Of a stretch of DNA of 64,000 nucleotides, positions 33,801-48,800 are shown piece after piece. The notes below the pieces were generated by a model that saw only the letters and a program-made list of their open reading frames with translations, was not told the origin of the DNA and did no database searches. This stretch comes from Psococerastis gibbosa (Eukaryota > Arthropoda > Insecta > Psocodea > Psocidae), in contig OZ020485.1 in the NCBI GenBank assembly GCA_963971405.1, positions 11,222,001-11,286,000 on the forward strand, written 5' to 3'. A program made the translations under genes and the position numbers. Positions within the stretch are counted from its first letter, which is position 1, and every line of letters begins with the position of its first letter.

Positions 33801-36800
33801 GGTAATATAGCAATACTACTGCATTATAACCCGAAGAGGTGGGCCCGGGAGTCACCCCCCGGGGAAAAATTTGTAAATACTATATAAGTACGAAATAGTG
33901 GGGTTTTACGCATTTGAACAGCAGTAAAGTATGGATTTTACAAAGCTTACAAAATAATACTTATTCATAAAAATAATATTGCATTTAACCCAAAGAGGGG
34001 GGGCCGGAGGTCTCCCCCGAGGGAAAAATGTGAAAATATAAGTGCAAAACAGTGGGGTTTTACAGCAGGAAAAATCGCAAAGTATTCACATTGCTCCAAA
34101 CAGGGGACCGGGGGTCTCCCCGGGGAAATGTTTTGATAAAATAGGTCCGAAATTGTGAGGTTTTATGATTTCGACAGCAGTAAAGTTGCTGCAGCCCAAT
34201 AAGCCCCCCCTTGGCTACGGCCTTGAATTTTAAAGATTTATCAAAAATAGTACAATCGTATGTCCGCGGGGTAAGTAGGCTGTAGTCTGCGTCTGGAAAA
34301 AGTCTGTATTTTTATGAAGTCTACAATAACTATTTTTGGGTGTTTGCGGCCGTAGATGTATTAAAAAATTTTTGTAAATAAACGGCAGGCAGTTTGTCGA
34401 TAAATTAATGAAATTCGTCAAAAAACAAAAAAACACTATTCCTACGTCCTGAAATCGAGTAAATCCCTTGAAATACCGAAATTGAACATTTCGTCCATCA
34501 CAAAGCTTTCCTTATATGATGAATGAATGAATGAATGAATGACGACTTTATTGCAATACAATTGGCGAACAATAAGACTATAAAAGTCTTTTTTCATGTT
34601 AACCATAACATAATAACAGTATATATAGTAATATATAAATTATTACACTAATTATCGTATATGGAATATAAAAGGGGAGGGGAAGAAGGTAATAAAGGAG
34701 GGGGTATAGGAGGGGGAAAGGGTTGTTTGTACTGCTACGAGGTCAGGTATTAAATTGGAAAGCTATAAATTCATAAAATAGAAAAAGCCATTTCCAAATG
34801 TATCAACGTGAATGCATTAAGTAACATGTGCCAGACCCAGTTCCAGGAATTGTCAAGCTGGAGATTTAGAGAGCTTGCGCGCTATCAAAACCGACCGCGG
34901 CACAGGCTGCAGCAGTGAACGGGCGAACGCCGAACGCAACGGACTGGGCCCGCGCGTGACGCAAAAACCGGCAAAGATCTGGCATCACGCGTCAGCTAAC
35001 GTAGGGCCATGGCCATCGGCAGCATAAAACCTTCTACGAAAAACCAGAAGCCGAAAAACGCAGGTTGTGTGAAAAAGATACCAAAATTTGTTGACGATAG
35101 GAACGTATAGAAAGAGCCTGATTTTATGAAGCGATTTTTGTGAAACGTGAAAGCCTTCGTGTGCCTACCAGGACAGGTTTATTTAGGTACTTATAGTGAA
35201 AACGTTTTTGGATATGTGAAGCATTCCGGTTCTGTGATAGATCCAAGTGAAAGAAACGTCTCTCTAGTCTCAAGTCTTCCAGAATATTAAAAAGAAATGT
35301 AAGAATTTAGATTTATCGTTTTGTAGATACTTAGTGGGACTTGGGGTATATACGCAGACCGGGTGTATACTGTATTCTATATACTATATGGACTTGTTCT
35401 TTTTTCAGGGCTTCATTTGCAGTTCTTGGGGTTAGATATCAGCCAATTCATTGTGTGCCTAGCGGGTTAAAACAAAAAACAAAAAACAAAAAAAACAATT
35501 ATGTAATATTTGAGGCAGATGCTTTGCAGTGACAGATCTTCTGGCACCAATTCATTTGCTTTGCTTTCAATGTCACAGAATCCGTCTTTGTGGACAATAC
35601 AGTTCGGGACCGCATTGTTTCGTTAAAGAAGAAGAGTTTAATTAGATTTAGCTCACAAGCACCTTGAATGTAGAATAATATTAGAGTCCTATATAGACCT
35701 ACGTACGTAGGTAGGTAGACCACTCCTATATGGAACTCTGTACACAACCAAAGTTCCCTTCCTACTGCTGTATATCCCGTAACTTGGAATCGTACACAAG
35801 GTGTCCCAGATTATCCAGACATCCATTTTGTTTCAGTTATTGCGTGTAATAAAACTTCCAACGCTCAAAATAAGAAAATCTTTTAGCAGATTTTAGCAGA
35901 CTGCAAAGACACGCTAAAGTAAAAGATATATTCCTTGCCAATGAACATCACATCAGTGAAATTAGAAGTTCAGTTTTTGATGTTAGCCAAACTACTAGCC
36001 CCAACTATGCAGGGCTAACCTAAATTTAGTAAAAATTATAATTTAGAATAGAATAACTGAGTTTATAAATTTATTTCCGTGAGGCATTGAATTGAATACA
36101 TTCAAAACGTGCAATTCCGTTAAAATCTCGGAATCGATAATTTTCACTATCACAAAGCTTTCCTTTTACTGACGCATAAATAGGGAGACAAAAACTAGGC
36201 TAATTTAAATTAAAAAGAAGATTTGATTTGAGGGTGCAATTGGGCCGGGCCCAATGAAATATGAATGCATTAAAAAATCACTCGATAACACTGTAGGCTT
36301 GTCTATTTGATTAATATACGATAAGAATATAAACAAACATAACCGAGATAACAAAGAGATCAAAGAGGGATATCATTGATTAAAAAATCAGTACTTACAG
36401 TGCAAATAATGCAATATTGCAAGTCTTTAATGTAGTGCCATTAATCAATACCGCTAAATGGTAAGAATTTTCTATACTGTATAAGTCGTCTTACGGTTAT
36501 AGGCAGTGACGGTTAACACCGAGACTTTTCAAGCGGCCGTGGGAGGCGCAACGGCGGTGGTTCAATAAACTACTTTTTTAGATTTCTCTATACAGATCAC
36601 TAAACTTGACGATAAAGCCTCATTTAACTTCTAGAACCAGCTTTTTCCACTTATTTATAATACTATGCTATAATACAGACTCATACATTGAAAAACGCTT
36701 AGGCTATGCATTTATTTAAAAATAATAATGGCAGACATATGCTATGAAACCCATTTAATATCGTCAAAAATTATAAAATGAGACTTTTGAGTAAGGAACA

Positions 36801-39800
36801 AATTCAATCAAAATAGTGAAAAATTAAAAAAAATAATTCCGCAATTGCGATCGAAATAAGTTATGGGGCACGCTGTGAGTTAACAGGGTAATTTGTCCAA
36901 TCGGACATTTGGAAAAGGGAAGAATATCGGCTAATACGTACATAAAGTAATCTACAACGTTACAGGGACCATATTAGAATCTGCCTTTAAGGCACAGATT
37001 TTTAAAAAATTTGTAATACAACAATAACTATAGGCTTGGGCATTTTTGACTAAATTAATAAATTCCTCGTTTCACAAGTTAAGCTAGTTATTAAAATATT
37101 GGTTCATTAAAGTTCTAGAAGGCTACTTTTTGCGTCATATAATTAGGGTATTTTCAATTTTAGGTTTTAGAGTTTAATCATGGTATCTATTTTACGTGAA
37201 AAGCTGTCGATCATTTTTATGAAAAAGCTACGGTCCGAAAAATTAAAAATACCCTATTATTTGATGCATGAAATAGTACTATACGACTTAAATCAGCAAA
37301 ATCTTTAATTATCTTGCTTTGTTAATTAAATAAAAAATAAGAAGTCTGTAAAAACAACGGATTTTGGGGTACCCATTGCCTATACTACATTTTTACAGTA
37401 TAGTATATTGCATTATTTATTATGGGTTAATTATTGTAAGAGTGGACCGAAAGGCAGAAATAAGGCAGGAATAATAAATCCTTGTGAGAGTTTCCTTGGT
37501 GACTTCGTGGAACTTGGAGAACATCATGACTAGAGGAAGAAGAACGCAATGATCCACAGTAAAATACTTAAATAGTATCTTACATACATCAGTTCGGAGG
37601 GCTGACTTTGGATGTTATACTACCTTCCATGTATCAAACCCTATTGGGTTCACCCTTATATTATCATGTCTCCCTCATTTTTAGGAGTAAAATTATGACC
37701 TAAATTTTAGCCTAGCAGTAGACGTTAACAAGCTAATTCCGTAGTCAGCACTTACCATTTGAAGGGCTTCGCATTAGCTAAGTGGCCAGTTGTAAAGAAA
37801 TTACAACAGCAGTATTAGAAAAGTGCACCCAGTTCGAGTTATAAGGGCATTGCTGCTTGATGCTGATGCGTCATGTCCACCATTGAATTGTTATAAAAAC
37901 TAAGAATAGACTGACTCGTCCGTAGATTTTCAATTCACACTTTCGCATTTTGAAATAAAGTTACTAAAACTTTTTTTATTTTATTTGTATTTAGGGGTAC
38001 ATTTTTGCGTATGCACTAAAGCCCTGTGGCCAATAAAATTGTGCCCCTACTGAGTATTATTGTACAACACCTTTGCCACTTTTAAGATATTTTTCTTCTT
38101 CTTTAAATAAAAGCGTAGTATCCCCTACAAAGTCTATTTTAGTAGGAAATATCAATTATATGAGAAAAATGAAAGAAAGAAAGAAAATTGTCTTTATTTT
38201 CCATGTGGGCGAAGTTTGGGCCTTTCGGCCCACTCTTACAATTAACCCACAATATTTTTACAGAAATATTACAATATTATTATAAATTAAATAAATAAAT
38301 AAATACATATCGGTAAAATAATGAAGTATGTACGGACGGAACATTCACTCAACATTCGCTCCTCATTCATACCGTTGCATAGAAAACTATGACAAGCCAC
38401 CCTGAAACTCTCCAAACTCTTATCATCTCTGGTGGGATCAGGCAGTGAATTGAAAAGTCTCGCCGCCTGCACAGCAAACGAAGCGCCCAAATGCTCATTT
38501 ACATTTTGATATTGTATGTCATATAGTCTTCACTAATAACAATTTTTTGTACAATCTGTGCTAGAAAGAGGTACATAATTACTCGTATATACTGTACATA
38601 TATTAAAGTGCCCAGAAAAGTTTCTTCTGTTTGTCCTGCTATTTCTAACAACTCCACGATAGGTATTTCATGAGATATTTGATTTTTACACTTATAAGGC
38701 TGTCCAATTGCCTCTTAACGAACGGCTACGACCTTGCGGGAAAGCAATGAATTTCCGGTTACACTTCTTAGCTCATACACCTGCACTACTTACTTACCTA
38801 CTAACCAACGCCCACCCTTGGCAGGTAAGCCATTGTTGACACGCGGACCAGTATAGGCGAGATGTCGCCGTTGTTCTCTGTCGGTGTGTCAGGACGGCTT
38901 TACCAGCAGGCAACTGAGGCAAATGCCTATACCGGCGCGCGCGGAGTGTCCGTGTACGTTAAAAATTTTTTGTCCGCATAATATTATGTAAAAAAAATTA
39001 AAATAATTATGCATAACATTTTAGTTAAGGAAAAGAAAGTACCTAAGTTATTTTGATTATAATTTTTTTTAAAACAGTGGTTTTATTAGGGAACACACCC
39101 CCCCCCCCCCTATACATACAATGATTATTAATATCCGCGATAGGGCAGTGCCTATATCCGCACAAAAGCCAAATCCGCGCCTGGGCTGGAAAGTTTGATA
39201 GGTGGGCTGCGTCTTTGTTGTAGGGGGCATACAATTGAACTGAGTTCTACTTTTTCCTTAAGTTCTTAAGTTCAGCCACGTAGGTTTTACATGAAATGAG
39301 AGGTCTTAAGTAGAGGTTCCATTATAAAAGTATAATATAGACCAATTACTCTTTTATAGCGGCTGTAAAAAAATTACTGCTTCAATGGTTGACTTTAATG
39401 CCCAGGTTCAAAATAAGTACGGCAAACAGAAGGTATAAAAAAGTGCTATTATGCAACATGCAACATGAGATATGCCCCCTCTCCCCTGAATAATATTTAT
39501 AAAAAATAATTTTGTCGGCATGAGTCTGTCACTTTCAGTCTTTTCAATGCAGTTTGTTTCGTTACGTATGCTACTTGACCATGCAAATAATCTTTAACAC
39601 TGATAAAACCTTTTCTTCTCGGCACTACAGCATGTAGTGAGCATCGGCCTCCATATATCCCGGTACTTGATCTTCCTCTGCCAAGCCACCACTGACGACT
39701 TTAGTAGTTTAGCAGGTCACTTTCCACCTCGTCATTCTGCCTTGCCACCTTAATTCTGCCCTTCATTCTCGCTCTGTATACGGAATTTCGAGCATGATGT

Positions 39801-42800
39801 TGAACCATCCGCTCCACAATTCTTTAGGTTTTCACAAAGCCAACGATGCCTTCTGGCTTCTTTTTCCACAGGATCACGTCTATCTCGACGCTTGTTGTCC
39901 TTCTGCAGACACCACATGATCCTACGATGGTTCTTTCAAATACGAGGCATCAGAGGCCAATATCACTCCTGTCATTAGTGCAACGGGTTTAATTAGTCTT
40001 GTATATTTTAAGCACTGGGTTGTGACCTTGATAACACTGATAAAACAGTTTTGCAAAAAATAAAGAAAATGACGTAATTGACACTAGGAAGAAGTATTTT
40101 CCACACTCGCACAAGGCATAGCCTAATAAGAAGATGCGCAATATTATTATCATCAAACACCATTTTCTTTTCTTTTTTCAGATGACTCCGAGCCATATAG
40201 ATAGACACCTAGAAAAGATCAGGTTGGGACAGCCAAACAGCAACGGCGGGAACCGTCGCTGGCGAGTTAGCACGCGGCTGGGTGGCAGATTTCTTCGAAA
40301 AACTCTCCTTATCGCCGCCTGTATTAGCCTCATTGTCTTTATATCGAATCTCGACCCCGGAGGAGAAGATTATGTAAGTACTAAAGACCAAGGTCGCAGT
40401 CGTGGGGGTTTGAGTGTTCAGACCCCTCCCGAAATGCGAACATGAAAAATGATAATGGGCAATGCAATCCAATATATACGCTTGTGTTTGATAATTTTTT
40501 CATTGCAATTAGAAGAAAAGTGTGTTCCAAAACTAACTACACTACCGGTACCTAAACTATTTTTTTTGGCCGCCGGCACCAATGTTTCGATTCATGATGC
40601 GTGAAATCCCATTATTTGAAATTGCCCCAACTAAAAAAATTCTCCCGGGGCAGGCCAGCAATAAATTCACCAAATTTGACTGTGTGTATCGGCTCTTTAG
40701 GCAAAGAAAAAAATTCGCTTCCCTACGCTAAGAATTAATAATGTGAATTACATTAATTTGGGTTTGAGATAGAAGCTTGAAATTGAAAACAACTTTATTG
40801 CACAAACAGAAAACTAAAGGCGAACAATAAGACTAAGTCTTTTTTTCATGCTAACCTTAAAAAACAAAAATATTGTAGTAATTATTGATAGATGCTTAAA
40901 ATTAAATAGAGAAGAAACAAGAGAGGAAGAGAAAAAATAAATAAAAATAAAAAAGTAGGATAGGCGATCCATTGTCGTCACCATTATGAGACCGGAGAGA
41001 GTCTCAAGCGTTATCTAAGATACATTGTTTAATTATTTTCTTAAAGCTACTGAGTGAACTAGCTGCCCTAACCTCCAATGGTAGGCGGTTCCAGTGGCGA
41101 ATAGCGTATATTACTGTAGATTGACCATGTCTTGTGGTCTTATGTAGTGGTATTTCGTATGTTGTGCCATTGCGCTGTGACTGTAATTTTGTGTATTTTT
41201 GTATGATGTAGGAAAGTGCGCTTGAGTGGGTTACTTTACATACGGTACATTAGCATCAGTGCGTGGTATTGTGTTTTTTGGTCAGTGGTTAGGAAATTTA
41301 GTACTTTGTACTGTTGCTCCATCTTTTGCCTGTATTTGGTATTATTACTGTAATTGTTACTATTATTATTAAAGAGAGAGTTGAGCTTGGGACCCTTGGA
41401 ACAGCATAATTATTGGGATCACACCCCAATCATCCATACTATTGAAAACATCAGCTTAACCTTGTTGGCAAAGACAACCATGTCCTTCAATGGCAAGTCA
41501 ATCAGGTCGCCTGTACTTGGTAACAATCATAGCTGTTTTGTGGATACGCGCCAGTATACAAACTCATTAATGCAGGCAAAGGCAAACACAAGTTCCGAGT
41601 TTATGACAATTACGTTGGCCGACTATATACAACATTGTCCTTGACAATAGGGAATGATAACGATTAACGAGAATTAGTACGAAAATTAGATGACATCATT
41701 CCACGACAGGCACGCTCATCATTGTAGCCGCTGTATTATTACTGGAAATTAGTTCTACAAAACTACAGTATACTGCATTCTACGCATAGAGTGGAGGGAA
41801 AAAGAGGAAAAATATTATTTTTCGGACTTCGGACACTATACCGCGTCTAATTATTTTGAAAATTACTTATTAATTAATTATTTTAGGAAAATTACGGGAA
41901 TTGGAATTGGAACAGTGCAGATTTGGCAGTGTGGATGTCGAACATGTCCAGTAGGATGGACCTGCGACGTCAGCAGTTGAAGGCAGCCTGCTCAGCAACT
42001 CAACTTGACCTCAAATCCAATGATTCTCTGCACCAACCCAACGTATGGGAATTTCTCATCAGCAGAAAGCACCACTTGGTTTGGTGTAACGTCTTCAAGG
42101 TAAGAGGGGGCGCCTACGGCAAATTAAGCAGTCAAGTGTAACGTCTTTAAAGTACGTATATGTAGGGCTATTAATATAGTAAAAATACTATGCCATGATT
42201 TATTGCTAAGCATAAGGGGGCCCAGCACAAGCTCGTCCTAAAAGGTTCTCTCCAACTGATATTGTACTTCTAAAATAATTGTAAAACTATAATTTGGAGG
42301 AAATTAATTTTACTTTACATTTGATTTGTCCCCGTATCGCATATTCTCGATAACCACTCACTTCTATCTACTTCCAACAGAGTAGTCTAGCAGAAAGCAC
42401 CACTGAGGTGTAACGTGTTCAAGATAAGCAAGGAACGCCCGAACAATTTAGATTTATTGCATTTGTCCCAGTAATTGAGGCCCCAGATACTCCTTGTAAC
42501 GTCAGTCAGACTAGCAAGTGCCTTCAGAATTCAGATTCTGACAGGCTTCATCCCAGCTTGGATGTACACAGGCGCATCCATTAAGATTAAGCCTGTATAG
42601 TAAGATAAGAAGAAATAAGTAAGCATAGGTAAAAAAATAGGTACCAGTAAGATAATCGATGGTACTGTATATTATATGTTCCGCTGATTGAGATTGAGAT
42701 GAGAATGAGATGAGATGAGAAGATACCTAGAAAATATTACATTGTCAGATGTACAGATTAAAAACCAACATAATAAAGTGAATTGTGCGGTGATCCCAAT

Positions 42801-45800
42801 GCGCCTTTATTGGCTTTGTGGCACCGGTTATTAGAAAAATGTGTAATGTTTTTTTGGTTAAATACACGTATTATTATTATTATTATTATTGAATGAAAAA
42901 ACTGGAAAACTGAAAGCTTGGGAGTCCGGTGTGGCCCAGGGTAGTAAAATCGGACCCCTATTGTATATACTTAGGGTACAACCAACTCAATACCAAAACT
43001 TCTAGGAGCAGAATTATTTATGTTTGCTGATGACATTGCCATAGTAATAGTAAATGACAGCGCAGAAGAAGCATCAAAAGAAATGAACAAAATAATAAGA
43101 AAACTACAGAAACTAACACACGATGTGGGTGTCACGATAAACTGCAATAAAACAAAAATTGTTCACATGCGAAACAGGGGACCGGTTTATAAGAGGAAAA
43201 AATTTATTTTCCACACTCATCACTGTCTTCACCAAACAAACTCAAAAAACTGTGACTGTGTAGAATGTGTAAAATAATTGAACAAAATAGGGAAAATAAA
43301 AAAAGAATTAAAAAAATACTTAATTTTAAATACAGACTATTAGCCATTTCATTATACATATAATTTTACATCAATATATAATAATATATAATAGTATAAA
43401 TAATAAATATAGATAAATACATCCTTCAGAGTTCAGAAGGATCTCACTCATTGCAGAAAGCTAGAGTGAGTACTATATAATGGTTTATTATTATTAATTA
43501 TTATTAATTATATTTATATCTTGCAGAGCCACTGCACTATGATCGCTCGATAAGCGGAAGCTTGAGCGTGATAATGCTGATTAATAACAAATTGTTGTTC
43601 TCAATATATGCACCTTGTCCGGGGTTACCGGTCAAGGAAAAAAAGTGAAAAGTGAAGTGATATTTCAACTATAATAAGTCATTCATTGTTAACCACTGTT
43701 TACATTTTTTTTTTTAATGTTTTGGGAGGTTTCTAAGGCACTTGATGAACAAAGGTGTCTGATTAATACAGTTTAGCCGTCAGAAACAGCCAGAGCTTCA
43801 AAATCAGGCATTTTGCTTCAACAAACTATGGGTAATGACGCTCTAAAATTATAATAGTAAACTGTAAACAATGTTGATGAACTAAAGCGTAAATAATACT
43901 AAATGCATTCCTTCCGAAGCATGGCCAGAAAATGTACTGTAGTTAGGCGGGGTTTCCACATACGTCAATCATCAACGAAAAATATGGTTTTGACGTGGTA
44001 GCAGAATTTTTAGTATGTCTTTAATGTCTGCTAAACCTTCAATTTCATAATTTTCATTGACGATTGACGTATGTGGAAACCCCGCCTATGTGAGTGGATG
44101 CGAACCAACAATCTCTCGGGTAAAAATCAGAGTCCTTGCCACTGCTAATGTCATGCAGTAACAATACAAAAGAATGTTTCTCCATCCTATTAAAGACCAT
44201 TCTTACTTCAGGCAGCTTCCACCTCTTGGATGTACAACTTCAACATATTAGCCGGGTACAAGCCAAAGTTTCTTCAGAGCTCTAAACAAGTACCGCTGCA
44301 GCTCGCAAGACAGAGGTACCCAAGGCCTACACTCCAGCAGCTCATAAGAGCCCAAAACGACTCTGCAACCTTCCTTATTGTCCGCCATCCACTAGAAAGA
44401 CTTCTATCCGGTTACCGAGACAAAATCGAAAATGCTCTTGCCCACACCTACCACCAGAAGTTAAACAACGAAATTATTCTTCGGTATCGGAAAGATCCGG
44501 ATCAGAGCAAGGTGAGTGTACCATAGTAACCTTAAAATTACCGCGTATCAGCCGTGACTTTGGCTTCTATTCTTTCAAATTGCCCACAGCATTAATGAAA
44601 ATTGATGTTCATATTTCTCCCCCAGATCATAGACCCTCCTGACTATGGTCAATGAAAGCCTACCTCCGAACGCTTCGCCAAAAGCTGCGGCCTATATCTT
44701 TATCTGAATTTCGTAGAATTTGAAGATTTCAAGGCTCTAGAACAACTGTTGACGAAACGTTTGGAAATACTCTTTTTATATCGACCCGCATTCTCCTGTT
44801 TTATCACCCAACATGTATGCCTTCGCAATTATATTTCGGCACGTCCTACTTCTTCAGTAAAGCCCCGATTTTATCCTCCCCGGATTCGATATAATCTTTG
44901 AAAAAGTTAGTTTGCACAAGACGTACAGCAGCGGAAGAAATTAATCCCCCAAACATTTCGAAAATTTTGATCAGATAGCGTCTTGATCAAGAGATAAACA
45001 GAAATAAGAGCCAACGAACTACCTTTTTTTGAACATTGAACATAAGAGAATAAAGTATTTAGATAAGACCGAAAAAATTGGCAGTACTACTATAGCTCGT
45101 CAATGACACTCATCAAAAATTGGCACAGAATTCGTTGACCCACAAATTAAAACAGTAGACAAGCAAGTGAGGACATAATAGTTAGAAACAACGATTTTGG
45201 ATGAGACCACCACAGCTGCTTAAGACAATTTTGTTGTCAAACACTTGGCAGCTCATCATTTATTAGAAAGCTATTTCCACTACATGGATCGGCAAACATA
45301 TTAACACTGCTCTTAAAGTGTTAAATGACATAGTGAATTTGTATATTGGAGGATAATAGGTTGACAGTGAATGAAACACTATTGTGAGAACGTGTAAAAT
45401 CTTTTGGACTATGAGATTCGCGCTTCTTTAGCTTCTGCAGCACATTTAGTGGGATGAGACCCTGTGCCAGAAATCTTTTCCCCATCTGACTGCGCCTAAT
45501 AATTGAGTAATAGTTTTATTAATAAACAAATAAATAAACAAATAAATAAATAATTACTTTTCTCTACTACTACTACTACTATACACTACATGGATCGGCA
45601 AACATATTAACACTGCTCTTAAAATGTTAAATGACACAGTAAATTTGTATATTGGAAGCTAATAGGTTGACAGAGAATGAAACACTTTATTCTATTGTGA
45701 GAACGTTTAAAATCTTATGGACTCTGAGATTCGCGCTTCTTTAGCTTTTGCAGCACATTTAGTGGGATGAGACCCTGTGCCAGAAATCTTTTCCCCATCT

Positions 45801-48800
45801 GACTGCGCCCAATAATTGAGTAATTGTTTTATAAATAAACAAATAAATAAATCATTACTTTCCTCTACTACTACTACTACCACTACTACTACTACTCAGC
45901 ACTACATGGATCGGCAAACATGTTAACACTGCTCTTAAAATGTTAAATGACACAGTGAATTTGTATATAGGAAGATATTAGGTTGACAGAGAATGAAACA
46001 CTTCATTCTATTGTGAGAACGTTTAAAATGTTCTGGACTATGAGATTCGCGTTTCTTTAGCTTCTGAAGCATATTTGGTGGGTTGAAACCCTGTGCCAGC
46101 AATATTTTTCTCATCTTACCGCCCCCATTAATTGAGTAATTGTTTTATAAATAAATAAACAAATAAATTTTCCATCCACAAGCCCAATGACTTCGTCACT
46201 CCTCCAATAATGGCGAGTGCCTATGCACATACTCTGCTAGCACCCACAAAAACTGTTACTCGGACTGTCAGCCACCCTAGGACGACACCACGAATTTATG
46301 CCACCAATCGGCTAGTTGTTTAACTAAAAAATGCAGAAACCCCGACAATATAGCCGCCATTACAGGTGTAAAAGAGGCATGCCGACGAGCTACACATTTA
46401 TCATTGTCTGTCCCCCTTTTATTTTATTTTTATTTCCAGAACCGACGCAAAAATATACTCCAAAGACGTTACGGGAGAAGGAAAACTCCAACATTTTCCG
46501 AGTTCGTGGACTACATAGTAGATCAACATAAAATGGGAAAGGAATTCGATATGCATTGGACACCCATAAATGGATTTTGTACACCTTGCCAGGTAAAGGT
46601 GATGGAGCTCAATGGAGATCAATTTATGCACTGCAGCGTAGATTTTTTTAATTCTCTACGATACTTGAAAATTGTTCTCCCTGCTTTGTACTTTCCCGCC
46701 TGTCGTCCCGGGTCCGAGGTTAATTCAGTACACTAATAAGGGCGACTCCGCCTAACTATCGATAACTTCATTCTAATGAAGGGAAGGTCACTCTTTACCA
46801 GCCGGACCATATTTTTTTTAATGTTACTTTTTTACAAACAATTTAATGAATGTGTAAGAATGACTCTCCAGTCACGCCACTAAGTAACCTAAAAAGTACT
46901 TATATCGAGTCTGAGAATCTTGCAACTCTCCACCGAGGACGCACAGAACAGGACTGTGTGGAAACGCTGTTGTTGTGCCGCCGACCCTCCATGAGGATAA
47001 GGCGCGGTAAAAGTAAGTAAGGGTAAAACAATTTTCCAACTGGTGTAAAAATACTTCCTTGTAACCCCAAGGAAAAATAGAATAAACCTATGCTGAAAAA
47101 TATCTATTTTTTCATGTATCAGGTACAGCATAATAAAGAAACAATTGAATTTCAGGTTCATTTTGACATTATCATGAAATTTGAGACATTGGAGGATGAC
47201 CAGAACTACCTGATCCACAGTCAAAAATTGGAACACTGGATTAGACCACAATGGAAGAATCCAAGTAAAGGTCGTTCAAAAACCACCCATCTAGTCGCCA
47301 ACCACTTCTCCCAACTTTCCACAGCTCAAGTGCAAGAACTCTACAACATTTATAGGTAAAACTACTCCTCTATATGAGCGTTCAACATACTGTATAGTAT
47401 ATTCATTGCAGAATAGTTCCGAAGAAGCACAATTCAATGAAGCAGTATTATTTAAGAAGTCGTAAACATTCCTGGCATCGCAATAACAAGTAGACTTTTT
47501 CTAAAAAAATAAAAAATCACACGGCCAATTATTATTTATCCATCCATATAGGTATTGGATGAATGATGAATGAATTATGTATTTCCAATCTCTACAAAAT
47601 AATGTATAGTACAAAAAGAACGGTTTTGCCCTATGGTCCTGGATGTTTCACGGAAAGGCTATTGAACATGAGGAAATGTAAATATAATAGCTGCCATTAA
47701 TTTTTTAGCGGAGAACTTTATTTATTTATTTATCATAGTTATTTTAAAGGTGTTAGAGTTAGGCTATCATCCCTGATGTATACAGGAATGTCAGCACATC
47801 CGTCACCTGCACCTTTGTGCCTCAAAGAATGTCTCCAGCCGGTGCCTGCATTCTACCAGAAAGTATTTTTTTTTTCCCAGCCGGTACCCCCAGCACTGGG
47901 AGCATTTAATAGAAAGAATACAATACAACATTAAAGAAAATAATCGTTTTTACCGGAATACTGCATGTAAGCCCCATAAGGGAGGCTTGTGGCAGGATTC
48001 GCCAAAAGACTACAAACAGTCATTATAGTACGAACTACATTATTACAAGTGTAAATAAAATAATAATAATAATACAGTTATATAGTTAGTTAAAGTTAAA
48101 TAAGTTAAAGTTGCCTTTCATTATCCAGTATAAAATAAAATCAAAATAAATCAAAAGAATTAATCGCCACCAGAATAATAATTTTTTTTTTTTTTTTTTT
48201 TTTCCTTCTTCTCCGGCCGGTACTCCCCTGCGCCGAAGGAATATATTTATAAATTAACAATTATACCCTTATAATACAAATAACCTGTGGGCCCCCAAGT
48301 TAATCAACTTGTCGGGGGCTCGCACAGTAAACGCTGTAGATGATGCAACATGTTAATAATAATAATAATGCGTGTATTTCTAAAAAAACATAACAAATTT
48401 TACTGAACCGGTGCCACAAAGCCAAAAAGGCGCGTTGGGATCACCACAGTGCTTAAAAGATAGCTCACCACGGCCTATCTGCCATCAGATAACCATGTGT
48501 ATGTCGTGTGTGGCCTGTACGTAGCCGAGCCAAGACTACCTCATCGGGTTTTATGTATCGACACGCTGTTTTCCAACTATCTACCACGCTAAAATGGACT
48601 ATGGGCCAGTAAACATACAAAGCTACAAAGCATCACTGCATTATTTATTTATTTTTTCAGATATGATTTTCAATTATTTAACTACACACTAGACGGTTAC
48701 ATCGACCACGCCTACGACTTCCAGCCCGATGCTGAAAACGTACAATCATCTGCAATAACAGCGAGGCAAATCTCCCCGTAGACAAGTTTATTCCTCCAAC

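Larger units (their letters stand above)
31709..40181. other. Intron 4 of the minus-strand gene, before the nested sulfotransferase
   Basis: Apart from the repeats and CpG island listed separately, I see no exon-like open frame here. C and G homopolymers lie at about 31858-31868, 33551-33560 and 39099-39109. Additional unidentified exons of the host gene cannot be excluded. Confidence 0.35.
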
